From Streptomyces bambusae (GTDB lineage: Bacteria > Actinomycetota > Actinomycetes > Streptomycetales > Streptomycetaceae): a DNA stretch of 64,000 nucleotides. The position numbers and the translations under genes are program-made. Positions 29,154 to 38,499 of the stretch are shown here, piece by piece. The notes below the pieces were generated by a model. That model was not told the DNA's origin and searched no databases. It saw nothing but the letters and a program-made list of their open reading frames with translations. Within the stretch, counting starts at the first letter, position 1. Each line of letters starts with the position of its first letter. The stretch covers positions 33,321 to 97,320 of the forward strand of contig NZ_JAJAUZ010000031.1 in the NCBI RefSeq assembly GCF_020532645.1, given 5' to 3'.

Positions 29154-30122
29154 ATGCCCCGTAGCCGCCGCCGGACCACCACCTTCCTGGCCGCGGGCCT
29201 GGCCGCCCTGTTCGCCACGACGGGCTGCTCGGCGGGACAGGACGGACAGGCCGTGGCCGCCGGGCCGTCACCCAGTGCCGGCGCAGAGCGGCAGCCCAGC
29301 GATCCTTCCGGCTGGACGCTGCCCCTGATGGCCTACCGGCCCACGAAGGAGCAGCGCAGCACCCTGGTGGCGGCCGAACGCACACTGGTCCGCACCTGCA
29401 TGAAGGACTTCGGTCTGCGATGGGCCCCGCCGGCCGAACTGCCCGTGGTCGGCCCGCGCAACGAGATGGACTGGCGGTACGGGATCCACGACGCGGCGGC
29501 CGCCGCCACCCGCGGATTCCAGCCGGACCCGGCCCAGGTCGCCCGCTACGAGCAGGCGCTGCGCACCGCGGACGCCGCGCCCCGGCGCTCCCCGGACGTC
29601 GAGGTGGTCCTCGGGGGCAGTGGTCTGCCCCCGGAGGTGCTGGCCGGTGCGGGTCCGGAGGTGCGGGCCGGCACCTTCCGCGGCCGGAAGATCCCCAAGG
29701 ACGGCTGCTTCGGCGAGGCGCGCCGGCGCCTGGGCACGGAAACCTACGGCGCCACGGCCCTGGCCTCCGGTCTGTTCGGCCGGTCCTTCCACGAGTCCCT
29801 CAAGGACCCTGCGGTCAAAGCGGTGTTCGCCCGCTGGTCGGCCTGCATGAAGGGCAAGGGCTTCACGTACAAGGATCCGGTCGCGCTGTTCGACGACGAG
29901 CGCTTCGGCCGCAAGCCGCACCCCGTCACGCTCCTGGAGACGTCCACCGCCGTCGCCGACACCTCCTGCCGTGGCGCCCTGCGGGTCGCCGAGGTCTGGC
30001 ATGCTGCCGAGACCCGCCTGCAGCAGGGGTACGTCCGGGCGCACCTGGCGGAGCTGGAAGCGGACCGCCGCGCCGTCGACACCTCGGTCCGCAACGCCAC
30101 CGAGGCCCTCGCGACCGGTTAG
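29154..30122 (+). CDS. Putative lipoprotein, unknown function
   Basis: 322-aa lipoprotein. ATG 29154 has GAAGGA 6 nt upstream. The signal peptide ends in a lipobox (LFATTGCSAG), so the mature protein should be anchored to the outer face of the membrane. The rest shows two similar Cys-containing segments, RTCMKDFGLRWAPP and RWSACMKGKGFTYKDP, a pattern seen in a large group of uncharacterised Streptomyces lipoproteins, and a final charged helix. No enzymatic motif was found. Confidence 0.7.
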   Translation: MPRSRRRTTTFLAAGLAALFATTGCSAGQDGQAVAAGPSPSAGAERQPSDPSGWTLPLMAYRPTKEQRSTLVAAERTLVRTCMKDFGLRWAPPAELPVVGPRNEMDWRYGIHDAAAAATRGFQPDPAQVARYEQALRTADAAPRRSPDVEVVLGGSGLPPEVLAGAGPEVRAGTFRGRKIPKDGCFGEARRRLGTETYGATALASGLFGRSFHESLKDPAVKAVFARWSACMKGKGFTYKDPVALFDDERFGRKPHPVTLLETSTAVADTSCRGALRVAEVWHAAETRLQQGYVRAHLAELEADRRAVDTSVRNATEALATG

Positions 30123-30272
30123 CACCGGTCCGAACCGTGTCCCGCGGATCACGGGTGCGCACAGCGGAGAAGCCGAGGTGTGGCGCACGGCCGCCGCGTG
30201 GCCGTATGCGCGGGCGAGGCAGCGGGGCCACTCCGCGTACGACGAACCCCGCCTCGGGTGTTGAAGATCAAG

Positions 30273-30788
30273 TCAGGGGATTTCCACCGGATCTGCGGAG
30301 AGGTCGATGGTGAACGCCACCCGGTCGAGTCCGGGGCCGTCGTAGTCCGGCTTCACAGCCGAGGCCGTGAAGCCGAGCCGGGTGTGAAATGCCTGCGACG
30401 CAGTGTTCTCCGGGCTGGTGATGCAGTGGACGTAACGGCGGCCGTGGGACCGGGCGAGTGCGAAGAAGGCCCGGTAGAGGCCACGCCCGACGCCCTGCCC
30501 GTGCAGCGCCGGGTCCACGCCGACGAAGTGGACATAGGCGGTCTCGGGCTCTGTCTGCGACAGGAAGCCGACCAGGAAGGCGGCCACCTTTCCGTCACTT
30601 CGTTCAACCAGGAAACTGGTGGTGGTGAAGTGCTGGAAGTACAGCCGGGGCAGAAGCAGCGCACGCTCCGTCGCTCCTGCTTCCCCCTTCAGGCCGTCCC
30701 ACCACATGTCCAGTACGCCCAGCACGCGGAGATGGTCCTCGTCGGCAAGGTGCCGGGCCCTCAGGCCGGCGGGAAGATCTTCGATCAT
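30273..30788 (-). CDS. GNAT family N-acetyltransferase
   Basis: 171-aa GNAT enzyme. Motif A, which binds acetyl-CoA, is GVDPALHGQGVGRGLYRAF (Q/RxxGxG/A form), preceded by the beta strand TAYVHFVGV; motif B is ENTASQAFHTRLGF. It stands alone between convergent or divergent neighbours. The acceptor, an amine of a small molecule or a protein, is unknown. Confidence 0.85.
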   Translation of the reverse strand: MIEDLPAGLRARHLADEDHLRVLGVLDMWWDGLKGEAGATERALLLPRLYFQHFTTTSFLVERSDGKVAAFLVGFLSQTEPETAYVHFVGVDPALHGQGVGRGLYRAFFALARSHGRRYVHCITSPENTASQAFHTRLGFTASAVKPDYDGPGLDRVAFTIDLSADPVEIP

Positions 30789-31239
30789 CTGTGCAGTCTG
30801 TCATCCCGCGCACGAGAAGCAGACGGTGTCCACTCTCAGCCACCATCAGGGCCCCCGCGGGCAGCCGCGGCACCACCGTGAGGGATGCCTTCGCGGGCAG
30901 CGTCTGGTACGTCGTCGCCGCCCTCACGGTGATGTGGGCGCTGATGTTCCAACTCTCCACGCCGGCCAAGGCGACCTGATCCACGCCCGGCGGCCCTTGC
31001 CCTCTGGCGCGGGGCCGCCGGCACTCCACATAGCCCGGGCCCCTCGGGGCGATGTCTGGTACGTGCTGCACCCGGCCACGACGCTCGACCGGCTCCTGTT
31101 TCGGCCCGTCATCTTCGGCTGCTGACCGTTTCCTCCGCTCCCCCACCCGTCACGGGGGTTGCTTTTTGACTTGCACAGGAAGTCAACTCACCTACGCGCA
31201 TGACTGGTTGGAGAACTTCAGAGGCCTGGGGGATACGGC
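30789..31239. other. Intergenic with a possible tiny membrane ORF
   Basis: No gene of normal size. One candidate small ORF (30878-30979) is listed separately. Further on, an open frame around 31035-31125 repeats the residues DVWYV seen in that candidate (GSVWYVV), but no start or family was recognised. Confidence 0.4.
30878..30979 (+). CDS. Possible 33-aa single-helix membrane peptide
   Basis: GTG 30878 opens a frame for a 33-residue peptide whose middle (VWYVVAALTVMWALMFQL) is a plausible transmembrane helix, ending STPAKAT. There is no good ribosome-binding site and no family match, so this may be chance. Included because the hydrophobic block and codon bias are better than in surrounding frames. 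Confidence 0.2.
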   Translation: MRDAFAGSVWYVVAALTVMWALMFQLSTPAKAT

Positions 31240-32166
31240 ATGGCCGGTGGGGTGGAGCTGGCGGCCGCGGCGGTGGACGCGGTGGCACGGGCGGCCGGGG
31301 CCGCGGTCAGCGGGGCCGGCGGGGCGGTGGGCACGATGGCGGTCGAGCTGGTGCGGGGCCGACTGAGCGGCGTGCGGCAGGGGGTGGAGACCGTGTCGGC
31401 GGTCGAGCAGGCACCGGACGACCCCGACGCCCGCGCACGGCTGCGCGAGAAGCTGGCAGAGGTGCTGGCCGAGGACCCGGCGTTCGCCGCCCACCTCGCG
31501 AGCCTGCTGGTCCCGCCCGTGCCGACCGCGCCGCCCACCAGCCCCACGATCCGCAAGGGCGGCCCGATCGCGCGCCTGGTCCTCGTCGTGGTGGCCGTCG
31601 TACTGGCCCTGGCGATCTACGGGCTGTCCGGTCCGGTCGGCGACGACGGTCCGCTGTCGGACGGATCAGGGCACAAGGTCACCGTCCTCAAGGACCCCGA
31701 GGCGGTCAAGGCGATCACGCCCGACCTGCACAGCATGCCCGCCGGCTGGACGATCCGATCCGAGCCGGCCGTCACAGCCTGCGACGAGTCGCCCGACAAG
31801 TGCCAAGGGATCCTGAGCCTCGCCCAGTCATCCTTCCGCAACCAGTCCGACCAGTCGGCCGGCTTCGGTGTGGCCGCCTGTGCGTCGGCCGCCGACGCAC
31901 GGCGGATCTACCGCGAGATGATCCGGGAGGATCTGGGTGGAAAGCTGCTGTCCATACCAGCCCTCGGCCAGGAGTCCTCGGCCGTCGAGTTCTCAGCGGG
32001 GGAGGGGCAGGCGTACGCCCGGGTGGGCACCGTCGTCGTCTACGTGTCCGAGCGCGGCAGCAACGACGACTACGAAGTCAGAACGCTCGAATCGCTGGCC
32101 CAGATGATCGCCACCCGAGCCCAGCAGGCCCAGGACGGGGAGAAGCCCAACGCACGGGCCCGGTAG
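31240..32166 (+). CDS. Hypothetical single-pass membrane protein
   Basis: 308-aa protein. The N-terminal about 100 residues are Ala/Val-rich helices (ELAAAAVDAVARAAGAAV, then ARLREKLAEVLAEDPAFAAHL), resembling adaptor-like domains found before TM segments in other actinobacterial proteins. One transmembrane helix follows (LVLVVVAVVLALAIYGL, about residues 112-128). The extracellular part (about 140-290) has a Cys pair in ACDESPDKC, then VAACASAADARRIY and VAYVSERGSND-like strands. It has no signal peptide, so it is probably N-in. Function unknown. Confidence 0.65.
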   Translation: MAGGVELAAAAVDAVARAAGAAVSGAGGAVGTMAVELVRGRLSGVRQGVETVSAVEQAPDDPDARARLREKLAEVLAEDPAFAAHLASLLVPPVPTAPPTSPTIRKGGPIARLVLVVVAVVLALAIYGLSGPVGDDGPLSDGSGHKVTVLKDPEAVKAITPDLHSMPAGWTIRSEPAVTACDESPDKCQGILSLAQSSFRNQSDQSAGFGVAACASAADARRIYREMIREDLGGKLLSIPALGQESSAVEFSAGEGQAYARVGTVVVYVSERGSNDDYEVRTLESLAQMIATRAQQAQDGEKPNARAR

Positions 32167-32329
32167 CGGTTCCGGCAGCGGGCGCGCCGCAACGCCGGGG
32201 ATCAGCCCGAGCAGCTCGGTCACGGCCGCCGGAGTGGTGCTGCCACGGCCACTCGGTGATCCCGTCTTCGACGTGATGCGCCGGCGCACAGAGCGGTCGT
32301 CGACCGCGGACACACCGTGGATCGGTCAG

Positions 32330-32590
32330 CCTTCGCCAAAGAACGGGTTCCGCGGCGCGAAGATCGTCAACCGGGACAGGAAGGAGTGCGAGCTCAGGTT
32401 CCGCGACGGCACCGTTCGGGTGTCCCCCAGTACCGGCCGATGAGCGAGATCCGTGACCGCTTCGGCAACAAGGTGCGGCTGACCCGGCTGGACGGCAACC
32501 GGGGCCCGTGGTGCGGATCGATGCGCCGGGCGGCCGCTGGATCAAGCTGAGTTACGACGGCCGGCAGCGCGTCGTCATGGGGGCCGATAC
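32330..32590 (+). pseudogene. Decayed Rhs/YD-repeat fragment, split over three frames
   Basis: Three successive segments read as one Rhs-type module only if the frame is changed twice: KIVNRDRKECELRFRDGTVRV (frame ending at TGA 32443), SEIRDRFGNKVRLTRLDG (about 32440-32500), then VVRIDAPGGRWIKLSYDGRQ (from 32508). In intact Rhs proteins these parts are contiguous (core strand, RYGN-type turn, NGRWI-type strand). Each change is equivalent to loss of one nucleotide, near runs CCCCC and GGGGCCC. No start, toxin tip or other Rhs repeats were found nearby, so this is a small orphan remnant, or a gene fragment further blurred by indels. Confidence 0.6.
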
Positions 32591-32713
32591 AGGATCGACA
32601 CAAGACCGAGTGTCCTCGGATGCGGGGTTCTGATCGTGGTGATGCGGCGCTCTTCCAGGCTGTGGGCCGTGCACGGATTGCCGTGCGGCCGGCGGTGGAG
32701 AGGTGGAGTGGTG

Positions 32714-33724
32714 ATGAAGACGAGGAAGACGCTGGGGGCCCGGGTCCCCGGGAGGCGTGTGGTGTGCGGTGCGCTGGCGCTGGCGGTGGTGCTCGGCGGC
32801 GGTGCGTATGCCGGTCTCGGCCTGGCCGGTGACCGGGGCACTGCGGCCGCCGCCACGATGGGGGACCTCGCGGCGATCGCCGGCAGGATCGATCTTCCGT
32901 GGCCCGGCGAGGGTCAGACGAGCATCGCCGTGGAGGGTCTCGGCTCGCTCGGCAGTCGGGGCGGGGCTGCACCCGTTCCGATTGCCAGTGTCGCGAAGGT
33001 GATGACCGCGTACGTGATCCTGCGGGAGCATCCGCTCAAGGGCGGTGAGCAGGGCCCGAGGATCACCGTTGACGCGACGGCGGCGCAGGAGTCGCATTCT
33101 CTGAGCGAGTCGACCGTGCCACTGCGCGAGGGGCAGAGCCTGACCCAGCGCCAGATGCTGGAACTGCTGATGCTCCGGTCGGGCAACAACGTCGCCCGGC
33201 TCCTCGCCCGCTGGGACGGCGGCTCCCAGGAGGCGTTCGTCCGGAAGATGAACCGGGCAGCGAAAGACCTCGGGATGGCCGCCACGACGTACACCGGGGC
33301 CAGCGGCATAGAGCAGAGCACCCGCAGCACCGCGGACGACCAGCTGAAGCTGGCCAGGGCGGCCATGGAGCAGCCGGTGCTGCGCCAGGTCGTCGGTACG
33401 CGCGAGACGACCGTACCGGGCATCTCCGGCCCGGTCGTCAACACCAACAAGCTGCTGGAGCGGCGCGGCGTCGTCGGGTTGAAGACCGGCTCGACCACGC
33501 CCGCGGGAGGCAATCTGATGTGGGCTGCCGAGGTGAGGGCGGGCGGCAAGGACCGCCTCGCCGTCGGGGTGACCCTCGCCCAGCGGGCGAACACCACCCC
33601 GAACGAGGGCATGACGGCCGCCCTGGAGCGCAGCGGTGAGCTCATCGAGGCGCTGCGCGCTCGGCTGCCCGCGGCACTCGACGGCGAACGGGCCGGCCGC
33701 AGCGGTGAGGGGGGTCTGTCGTGA
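32714..33724 (+). CDS. D-alanyl-D-alanine carboxypeptidase (S11)
   Basis: 336-aa secreted or membrane-anchored penicillin-binding protein of the DacA class, trimming the terminal D-Ala of peptidoglycan stem peptides. N-terminal anchor VVCGALALAVVLGGGAYAGL. Catalytic motifs: SVAK at residues 92-95, SGN in MLRSGNNVARLLA, and KTGS in VGLKTGSTTPAGG. ATG 32714 follows AGGTGGAG by 5 nt; GTG 32711 is equally possible. The next gene starts 4 nt before its stop, and a CseB/CseC-like system follows, which suggests a cell-envelope operon. Confidence 0.9.
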   Translation: MKTRKTLGARVPGRRVVCGALALAVVLGGGAYAGLGLAGDRGTAAAATMGDLAAIAGRIDLPWPGEGQTSIAVEGLGSLGSRGGAAPVPIASVAKVMTAYVILREHPLKGGEQGPRITVDATAAQESHSLSESTVPLREGQSLTQRQMLELLMLRSGNNVARLLARWDGGSQEAFVRKMNRAAKDLGMAATTYTGASGIEQSTRSTADDQLKLARAAMEQPVLRQVVGTRETTVPGISGPVVNTNKLLERRGVVGLKTGSTTPAGGNLMWAAEVRAGGKDRLAVGVTLAQRANTTPNEGMTAALERSGELIEALRARLPAALDGERAGRSGEGGLS

Positions 33725-34743
33725 GCGCCCTGCATCCCGGCTCGCGCCCCGAGGCGTCTGTCGCACCCGTGCCGTCGGCCCCCGCGCCCGCCCCGGGTGC
33801 GGAGCAGCCCGACTCCCGTCCCCGTTCCGGCACCCGGTGGGCCGGGTGGATTCCCGTCGCCGCCGCAGTGGCCCTCGCGCTGCTGATGCTCGGGCACTCG
33901 CTCGTGCCCAACGAGCCCGGCAACATCGGCAGCCTCCTGGAGACCTTCCTGCCCTGGCTCGGCCTGGCCGTGCCCGCACTGCTGGCCCTCGCGGCGCTGC
34001 GCCGCTCGGCGAAGGCCGCACTGGCGGTGCTGCTGCCGGCCCTGGTGTGGACGTCGATGTTCGGCGGCATGTTCCTGGACAAGACCGGATCCGGCGGCGA
34101 CCTGACCGTGATCAGCCACAACATCGACGCGGACAACCGGGACCCGCGTGGCACGGCCCGTACCCTGGCCGCCTCCGGCGCCGACGTCATCGCCCTGCAG
34201 GAGATGTCGCGCTCGGCGGAGACCTACACGGAGGAACTGGCCGCCGCCTACCCGCACCATTCCGTGCAGGGCACCGTCGGGATATGGAGCCGGTACCCGC
34301 TGCGCGACGCACAGCCGGTCATGATCATGCCGTGGGTCCGGGCCATGCGGGCCACCGTCGACACCCCCCGAGGCCCGCTCGCCCTCTACAGCGCGCACCT
34401 CGCCTCGGTCCGCGTCCACCCTGCGTCCGGCTTCGGCACCGGACGGCGCAACGACGCGGCGGACAAGCTCGCGGAGGCGGTGCGGGCCGAGCCGCTGCCC
34501 CGGGTCATGGTCGTCGGCGACTTCAACGGCACCACCGACGACCGCGCGCTGGCCGGCGTCGTGGCGGGGATGCGCTCGGCCCAGTCCGAGGCGGGCGCGG
34601 GCCTCGGTCTCAGCTGGCCGGCCTCGTTCCCGCTGGTCCGGATCGACCAGATCCTCGTCAAGGGCCTCACGCCCGTCTCGGCCTGGACCCTGCCGCGCAC
34701 CGGCAGCGACCACCTGCCGGTCGCGGCCTCGGTGCGGCTGTGA
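33721..34743 (+). CDS. Endonuclease/exonuclease/phosphatase family membrane protein
   Basis: 340-aa protein. Three N-terminal hydrophobic segments (WIPVAAAVALALLMLGHSL; LPWLGLAVPALLALAAL; AALAVLLPALVWTSMFG) anchor a C-terminal EEP domain facing outside. EEP motifs: VISHNI, IALQEMS (metal Glu), VVGDFNGTTDD (Asp-x-Asn) and TGSDHLPVAASV (catalytic His). Such anchored EEP proteins are often listed as phosphohydrolases of lipids or nucleic acids. Translationally coupled to the carboxypeptidase (GTGA overlap). Substrate unknown. Confidence 0.85.
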   Translation: MSALHPGSRPEASVAPVPSAPAPAPGAEQPDSRPRSGTRWAGWIPVAAAVALALLMLGHSLVPNEPGNIGSLLETFLPWLGLAVPALLALAALRRSAKAALAVLLPALVWTSMFGGMFLDKTGSGGDLTVISHNIDADNRDPRGTARTLAASGADVIALQEMSRSAETYTEELAAAYPHHSVQGTVGIWSRYPLRDAQPVMIMPWVRAMRATVDTPRGPLALYSAHLASVRVHPASGFGTGRRNDAADKLAEAVRAEPLPRVMVVGDFNGTTDDRALAGVVAGMRSAQSEAGAGLGLSWPASFPLVRIDQILVKGLTPVSAWTLPRTGSDHLPVAASVRL

Positions 34744-34878
34744 GCCGCTGCCGCGCCGGGACGGCCCGGCCGACCGTGCTGCTTCGTGCCCGCCGCGCCG
34801 AGCCGCTACCGTCGGTGCCGGTGGGACGCCCACCTGCGGCGTAGCAATCCCCCTACGAAACGAACACCAGGTGACACC

Positions 34879-35625
34879 ATGCCAGAGCACGCCCCCGCCC
34901 CCGCCACGGGCAAGTCCGCCGCCCGCGAAGACCGGGGCCCCGAGCCGGTCCACGTCCTGCTGGTGGAGGACGACGAGGTGATCCGCCGGTCCGTCGGCCT
35001 GGTCCTCGAGCGGTACGGCTACCGGGTGTCGACCGCACCCGACGGGCTGTCGGGCCTGGAGGCTTTCCGCGAGGGCGGCCACGACCTGCTGATCCTGGAC
35101 GTCATGCTGCCGCACCTGGACGGCATCGGGCTGTGCCGCCGGATCCGGGAGACCAGCCAGGCACCGATCCTGATGATGTCGGCGCGCGGCGACTCCCTGG
35201 ACGTGGTGGCGGGCCTGGAAGCGGGTGCGGACGACTACGTGGTCAAGCCCGTCGACACGACCGTCCTGGTCGCCCGTATCCGCACCCTGCTGCGGCGCGC
35301 CGACTTCACCGCAGACCCGGCCGCACCTGCGGCACAGGACAACGTACGGGCCTTCCGCGATCTGACGGTGGACACCCTGGCCCTGGAAGTGCGCCGCGAC
35401 GGCGAACCGGTCGCCCTCACCCCGACCGAACTGCGCCTGCTCCTGCAGTTCGTGGCCGCGCCGGGGGTGGCGCTGTCGCGGCAGCAACTGCTGCGCGAGG
35501 TGTGGGACTACGGGTGGGAGGGCGACTCCCGCGTCGTCGACCTCAGCGTCCAGCGGCTGCGCAAGAAGATCGGCGCGGACCACATCGACACCGTGCGCGG
35601 TCACGGCTACCGGTTCCGGCGCTGA
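34879..35625 (+). CDS. OmpR/PhoB-type response regulator, CseB-like
   Basis: 248-aa response regulator. Receiver domain (about 25-140): VLLVEDDEVIRRS acidic pocket, phospho-acceptor Asp in LLILDVMLPHLDG, and conserved Lys in DDYVVKPVD. C-terminal winged helix: ALTPTELRLLLQFV and VDLSVQRLRKKIG. The text pattern DGLSGLEAFR...GAGADDYVxKP is very like CseB, which with CseC controls cell-envelope stress via SigE in Streptomyces. The histidine kinase gene begins 1 nt after its stop. Its targets may include the upstream carboxypeptidase. Confidence 0.9.
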   Translation: MPEHAPAPATGKSAAREDRGPEPVHVLLVEDDEVIRRSVGLVLERYGYRVSTAPDGLSGLEAFREGGHDLLILDVMLPHLDGIGLCRRIRETSQAPILMMSARGDSLDVVAGLEAGADDYVVKPVDTTVLVARIRTLLRRADFTADPAAPAAQDNVRAFRDLTVDTLALEVRRDGEPVALTPTELRLLLQFVAAPGVALSRQQLLREVWDYGWEGDSRVVDLSVQRLRKKIGADHIDTVRGHGYRFRR

Positions 35626-35626
35626 C

Positions 35627-36958
35627 ATGGGGAACGGACCGGGCAACGACGCGGCGTCCCCGCGCGCGGCCCGCATCGCCCTGCGCCTGGCCGATCCGCG
35701 CTCGCTGCGCTGGAAGGTCGTGGCAGCCGTCACGCTCGCCACGCTCACGATGGCGCTCGGCATGGGCGTACTGGTGCACCGGACCACGGAGACACGGTCC
35801 CTGGGGATCGCGCGCAGCAACGCCCTGCGGGAACTCGGCCTGGAGGAAACCCGCTTTCACGCGGACCGGCGGGGCGGCGAGACCTCCGGCGAGCCCCCCG
35901 CGTACTACGTCGGCAACGAACTGCCCGACCCCCTGCTCGCCCGGATCGCAGCCGGCACCGGCACCGGCACCGGCCCGGTGACCTGGTACGACGACCGCAA
36001 TCCGATGCGTATCCGGATGTGGGCCGGGCAGATGGCCGACGGACAGCCGCTGGGGGTGTCCGTCGACATGACCATCGACGACCTGAGCCGCAAGGCCCTC
36101 GACCGGCACATGCGCTACGCCGCTCTGGCCACCCTCGCCGTCGTGGTCCCGACGACGCTGCTCGCCGCCGAACTCGTCCTGCGCCGACTGCGCCGCGTTG
36201 CAGGGACGGCACGGCGCATCCGGCACGGCGAGCTGGACGCACGCACCGGCGGACGGGCCGGGAAGGACGAGATCGGAGAGATCTCCGCGGCCGTCGACCA
36301 CATGGCGGACGCCCTCCAGGAGCGGCTGCACAACGAGCAGCGCTTCACGGCCGACGTGGCACACGAGCTGCGCACCCCCCTGACCGGCCTGGTCACCGCG
36401 GCCTCCCTGCTGCCGGAAAGCGAGGCGACCGACCTGGTACAAGGCCGGGTGCAGGTCCTGCGCCACCTGATCGACGACCTCCTGGAAGTCTCACGGCTCG
36501 ACACGGGCACGGAGCAGCTCGAGGCGTATCCGGTGCCGCTCGGCGAGCTGGTCACGGACTCGGTACGGCGGGCCGGGGTGGACGCCCGGGTGGACGTGAC
36601 CGGCGAGCCGGTCGTGCGCACGGACCCGCGCCGGCTGGACCGCATCGTCACCAACCTGGTGGTCAACGCCCACCGCCACGGCGGCGCCCCGGTCCGGGTC
36701 ACCGTCCAGGGCACCCGAGTGGTGGTGCGGGACAACGGGCCCGGATTTCCCGCGGAGATCCTGGAACACGGCCCGCAGCGCTTCCGCACGGGGTCGGCCG
36801 AACGCGGACACGGACACGGGCTGGGACTGACCATCGCCACGGGCCAGGCCCGGGTGATCGGCGCACGACTGGAACTGGCCAACGCCCCGGATGGCGGGGC
36901 GATCGCCACACTGATCCTGCCGGAGGAGACCGCAGCCGAGCCCACCGACGAGGGCTGA
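35627..36958 (+). CDS. Sensor histidine kinase, CseC-like
   Basis: 443-aa sensor kinase. Two transmembrane helices (VVAAVTLATLTMALGMGVLV; YAALATLAVVVPTTLLAAEL) flank an about 100-residue extracellular sensor with a Gly-Thr repeat (AAGTGTGTGPV). HAMP region RRLRRVAGTARRIRHGEL; dimerisation/phosphorylation site DVAHELRTPLTG (catalytic His); ATPase N-box NLVVNAHRHGG, G1 VRDNGPGFP and G2 GHGLGLTIA. Paired with the CseB-like regulator directly upstream. It probably senses envelope damage or a cell-wall antibiotic, judged from similarity and its neighbour, the D-Ala-D-Ala carboxypeptidase. Confidence 0.9.
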   Translation: MGNGPGNDAASPRAARIALRLADPRSLRWKVVAAVTLATLTMALGMGVLVHRTTETRSLGIARSNALRELGLEETRFHADRRGGETSGEPPAYYVGNELPDPLLARIAAGTGTGTGPVTWYDDRNPMRIRMWAGQMADGQPLGVSVDMTIDDLSRKALDRHMRYAALATLAVVVPTTLLAAELVLRRLRRVAGTARRIRHGELDARTGGRAGKDEIGEISAAVDHMADALQERLHNEQRFTADVAHELRTPLTGLVTAASLLPESEATDLVQGRVQVLRHLIDDLLEVSRLDTGTEQLEAYPVPLGELVTDSVRRAGVDARVDVTGEPVVRTDPRRLDRIVTNLVVNAHRHGGAPVRVTVQGTRVVVRDNGPGFPAEILEHGPQRFRTGSAERGHGHGLGLTIATGQARVIGARLELANAPDGGAIATLILPEETAAEPTDEG

Positions 36959-37108
36959 TCGGCGGGGAACAGAGGGTCGATCGAGTCGCTGACCAGCGGC
37001 GACGCGTTAGCGAAACGTCAGCGCGACGCAAGAGGCCGCCCGGAGACTGGGCCGCCTGGCGTACGGCACGGGCGTCGGGCACAGGCGCGGAGCGGAGGCG
37101 GTGGGGCG

Positions 37109-38497
37109 TTGCGGCAGCGATTCGATCCGATGGCGGAGTCAGAGGACGAGCGGCACTGGCGGTCGCAGTTGATCCATGAGGGGTTGCTCTTCCCACAGGT
37201 GCACGCGGAGTACGAGCGGTACTCCGAGCTCGCGGGCCGGCCCCGGGGACTCCGGGACCTGCAGGGCGAGCGCCTGGCCGCAGTGCTTCGACACGCACTC
37301 GATTCCGTCCCCGCGTACCGGCGGACGGGGATCACGGCCGATGACACGGTGGATCCCTGGCAGTTGCTTTCTGCGTTCCCGACCGTGAGGAAGGCCGAGC
37401 TGGCCGAGGGCATGGTCGACCATTGCGACGACGCCATCGATCCGACGACGTGCCGGGTTCTGGAGACGTCGGGGACCAGCGGTGTGCCGTTGCGGATGGT
37501 CCGCCACAACGACGCTCTGGTCCACGAATGGGCCACCGCGCTCGTCAGGAACCAGCGGCAGGGCAAGGCGTTCGACCGCAAGGTGCTGATGCCGTGTCTC
37601 ACGCGGATGGATCGCTGGGGTGAGTTCACCTCTCCCGGGACGGGGTTCACGCGAGTCGCGCAGTTCGGTCTTGCGGGGTGCGGGGCGTCCGATCACGCCA
37701 CGTTCGCCGAGCGCGCCAGAGGCTTCCGCCCCGAAGTCCTGGCGGGAACGCCGCGCAGCCTCGTGGACTTCATGGAGCTGCTGCGCTCACACGGCGGACC
37801 GCTGCCGGGGGTCAGGTCCGTCGTGACCTGCGGTGAACTTCTCGTCCCCGGTGCCCGGGAAGCGCTTGCGGAGTTCTTCGGCCGGCCTGTGACCGACATG
37901 TACGCGATGAAGGAGGTCGGCACCATTGCGGTGCAATGCGAGGCCGGCTCCTACCACGTCGAGTCGGAGCGGCTCTGGCTGGAGATCGTCGACGACGACG
38001 GAGTGCCGCTGCCGGAGGGCCGCACCGGGGAGATCGTGATCACCGATCTGATCAATCGGGCGATGCCCCTGATCCGCTACAGGACCGGTGACTTCGGTTC
38101 GCTGGCGTCCGCCCCGTGCGGCTGCGGGCTCCCCCACAAGGTGATGGACCTGGTGGAAGGCCGCAACCCCGGCGAACTGCGGCGGCCTGACGGGACGGTT
38201 CTTCCCGTGCTCTGGGCTGCGCGGGCGGTTCGCCGTCACCCGGTCCGGCGCTACCAGATCGTGCAGGAGGCGGACTTCTCCGTGACCGTACTGGTGGCAC
38301 CGGCCCCGTCGTTCACCGCTGCGGACTCTGCGGAGCTGACGCGCAACCTCGAGGACGTTCTCGGCAGCAGCGACAGCGGCATCCGGTGCCGGGTCCGTAC
38401 GGTCGGCGACGGCGGCTTCCATGACGCCGGCCGACGCAAGGACGTCGACTTCGTCAGCTTTCTCACCGGCGCTTCCCGGCTTTCGAGCAGGGCCTGA
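37109..38497 (+). CDS. PaaK-like adenylate-forming ligase
   Basis: 462-aa enzyme of the phenylacetate-CoA ligase / coenzyme F390 synthetase family. AMP-binding loop: LETSGTSGVPLRM; further motifs MKEVGTIAVQCEAG, GRTGEIVITDL and IRYRTGDFG. A Cys-rich turn APCGCGLPHK follows, as in many PaaK relatives. The start is TTG 37109 with GGAGG 10 nt upstream; ATG 37130 is an alternative. It precedes the 20-aa peptide gene, the ABC exporter and the ADP-heptose genes, all in one direction, so it may activate a carboxylate (of the peptide or a small acid) in that pathway. No thiotransferase partner is adjacent. Confidence 0.85.
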   Translation: MRQRFDPMAESEDERHWRSQLIHEGLLFPQVHAEYERYSELAGRPRGLRDLQGERLAAVLRHALDSVPAYRRTGITADDTVDPWQLLSAFPTVRKAELAEGMVDHCDDAIDPTTCRVLETSGTSGVPLRMVRHNDALVHEWATALVRNQRQGKAFDRKVLMPCLTRMDRWGEFTSPGTGFTRVAQFGLAGCGASDHATFAERARGFRPEVLAGTPRSLVDFMELLRSHGGPLPGVRSVVTCGELLVPGAREALAEFFGRPVTDMYAMKEVGTIAVQCEAGSYHVESERLWLEIVDDDGVPLPEGRTGEIVITDLINRAMPLIRYRTGDFGSLASAPCGCGLPHKVMDLVEGRNPGELRRPDGTVLPVLWAARAVRRHPVRRYQIVQEADFSVTVLVAPAPSFTAADSAELTRNLEDVLGSSDSGIRCRVRTVGDGGFHDAGRRKDVDFVSFLTGASRLSSRA

Positions 38498-38499
38498 CC

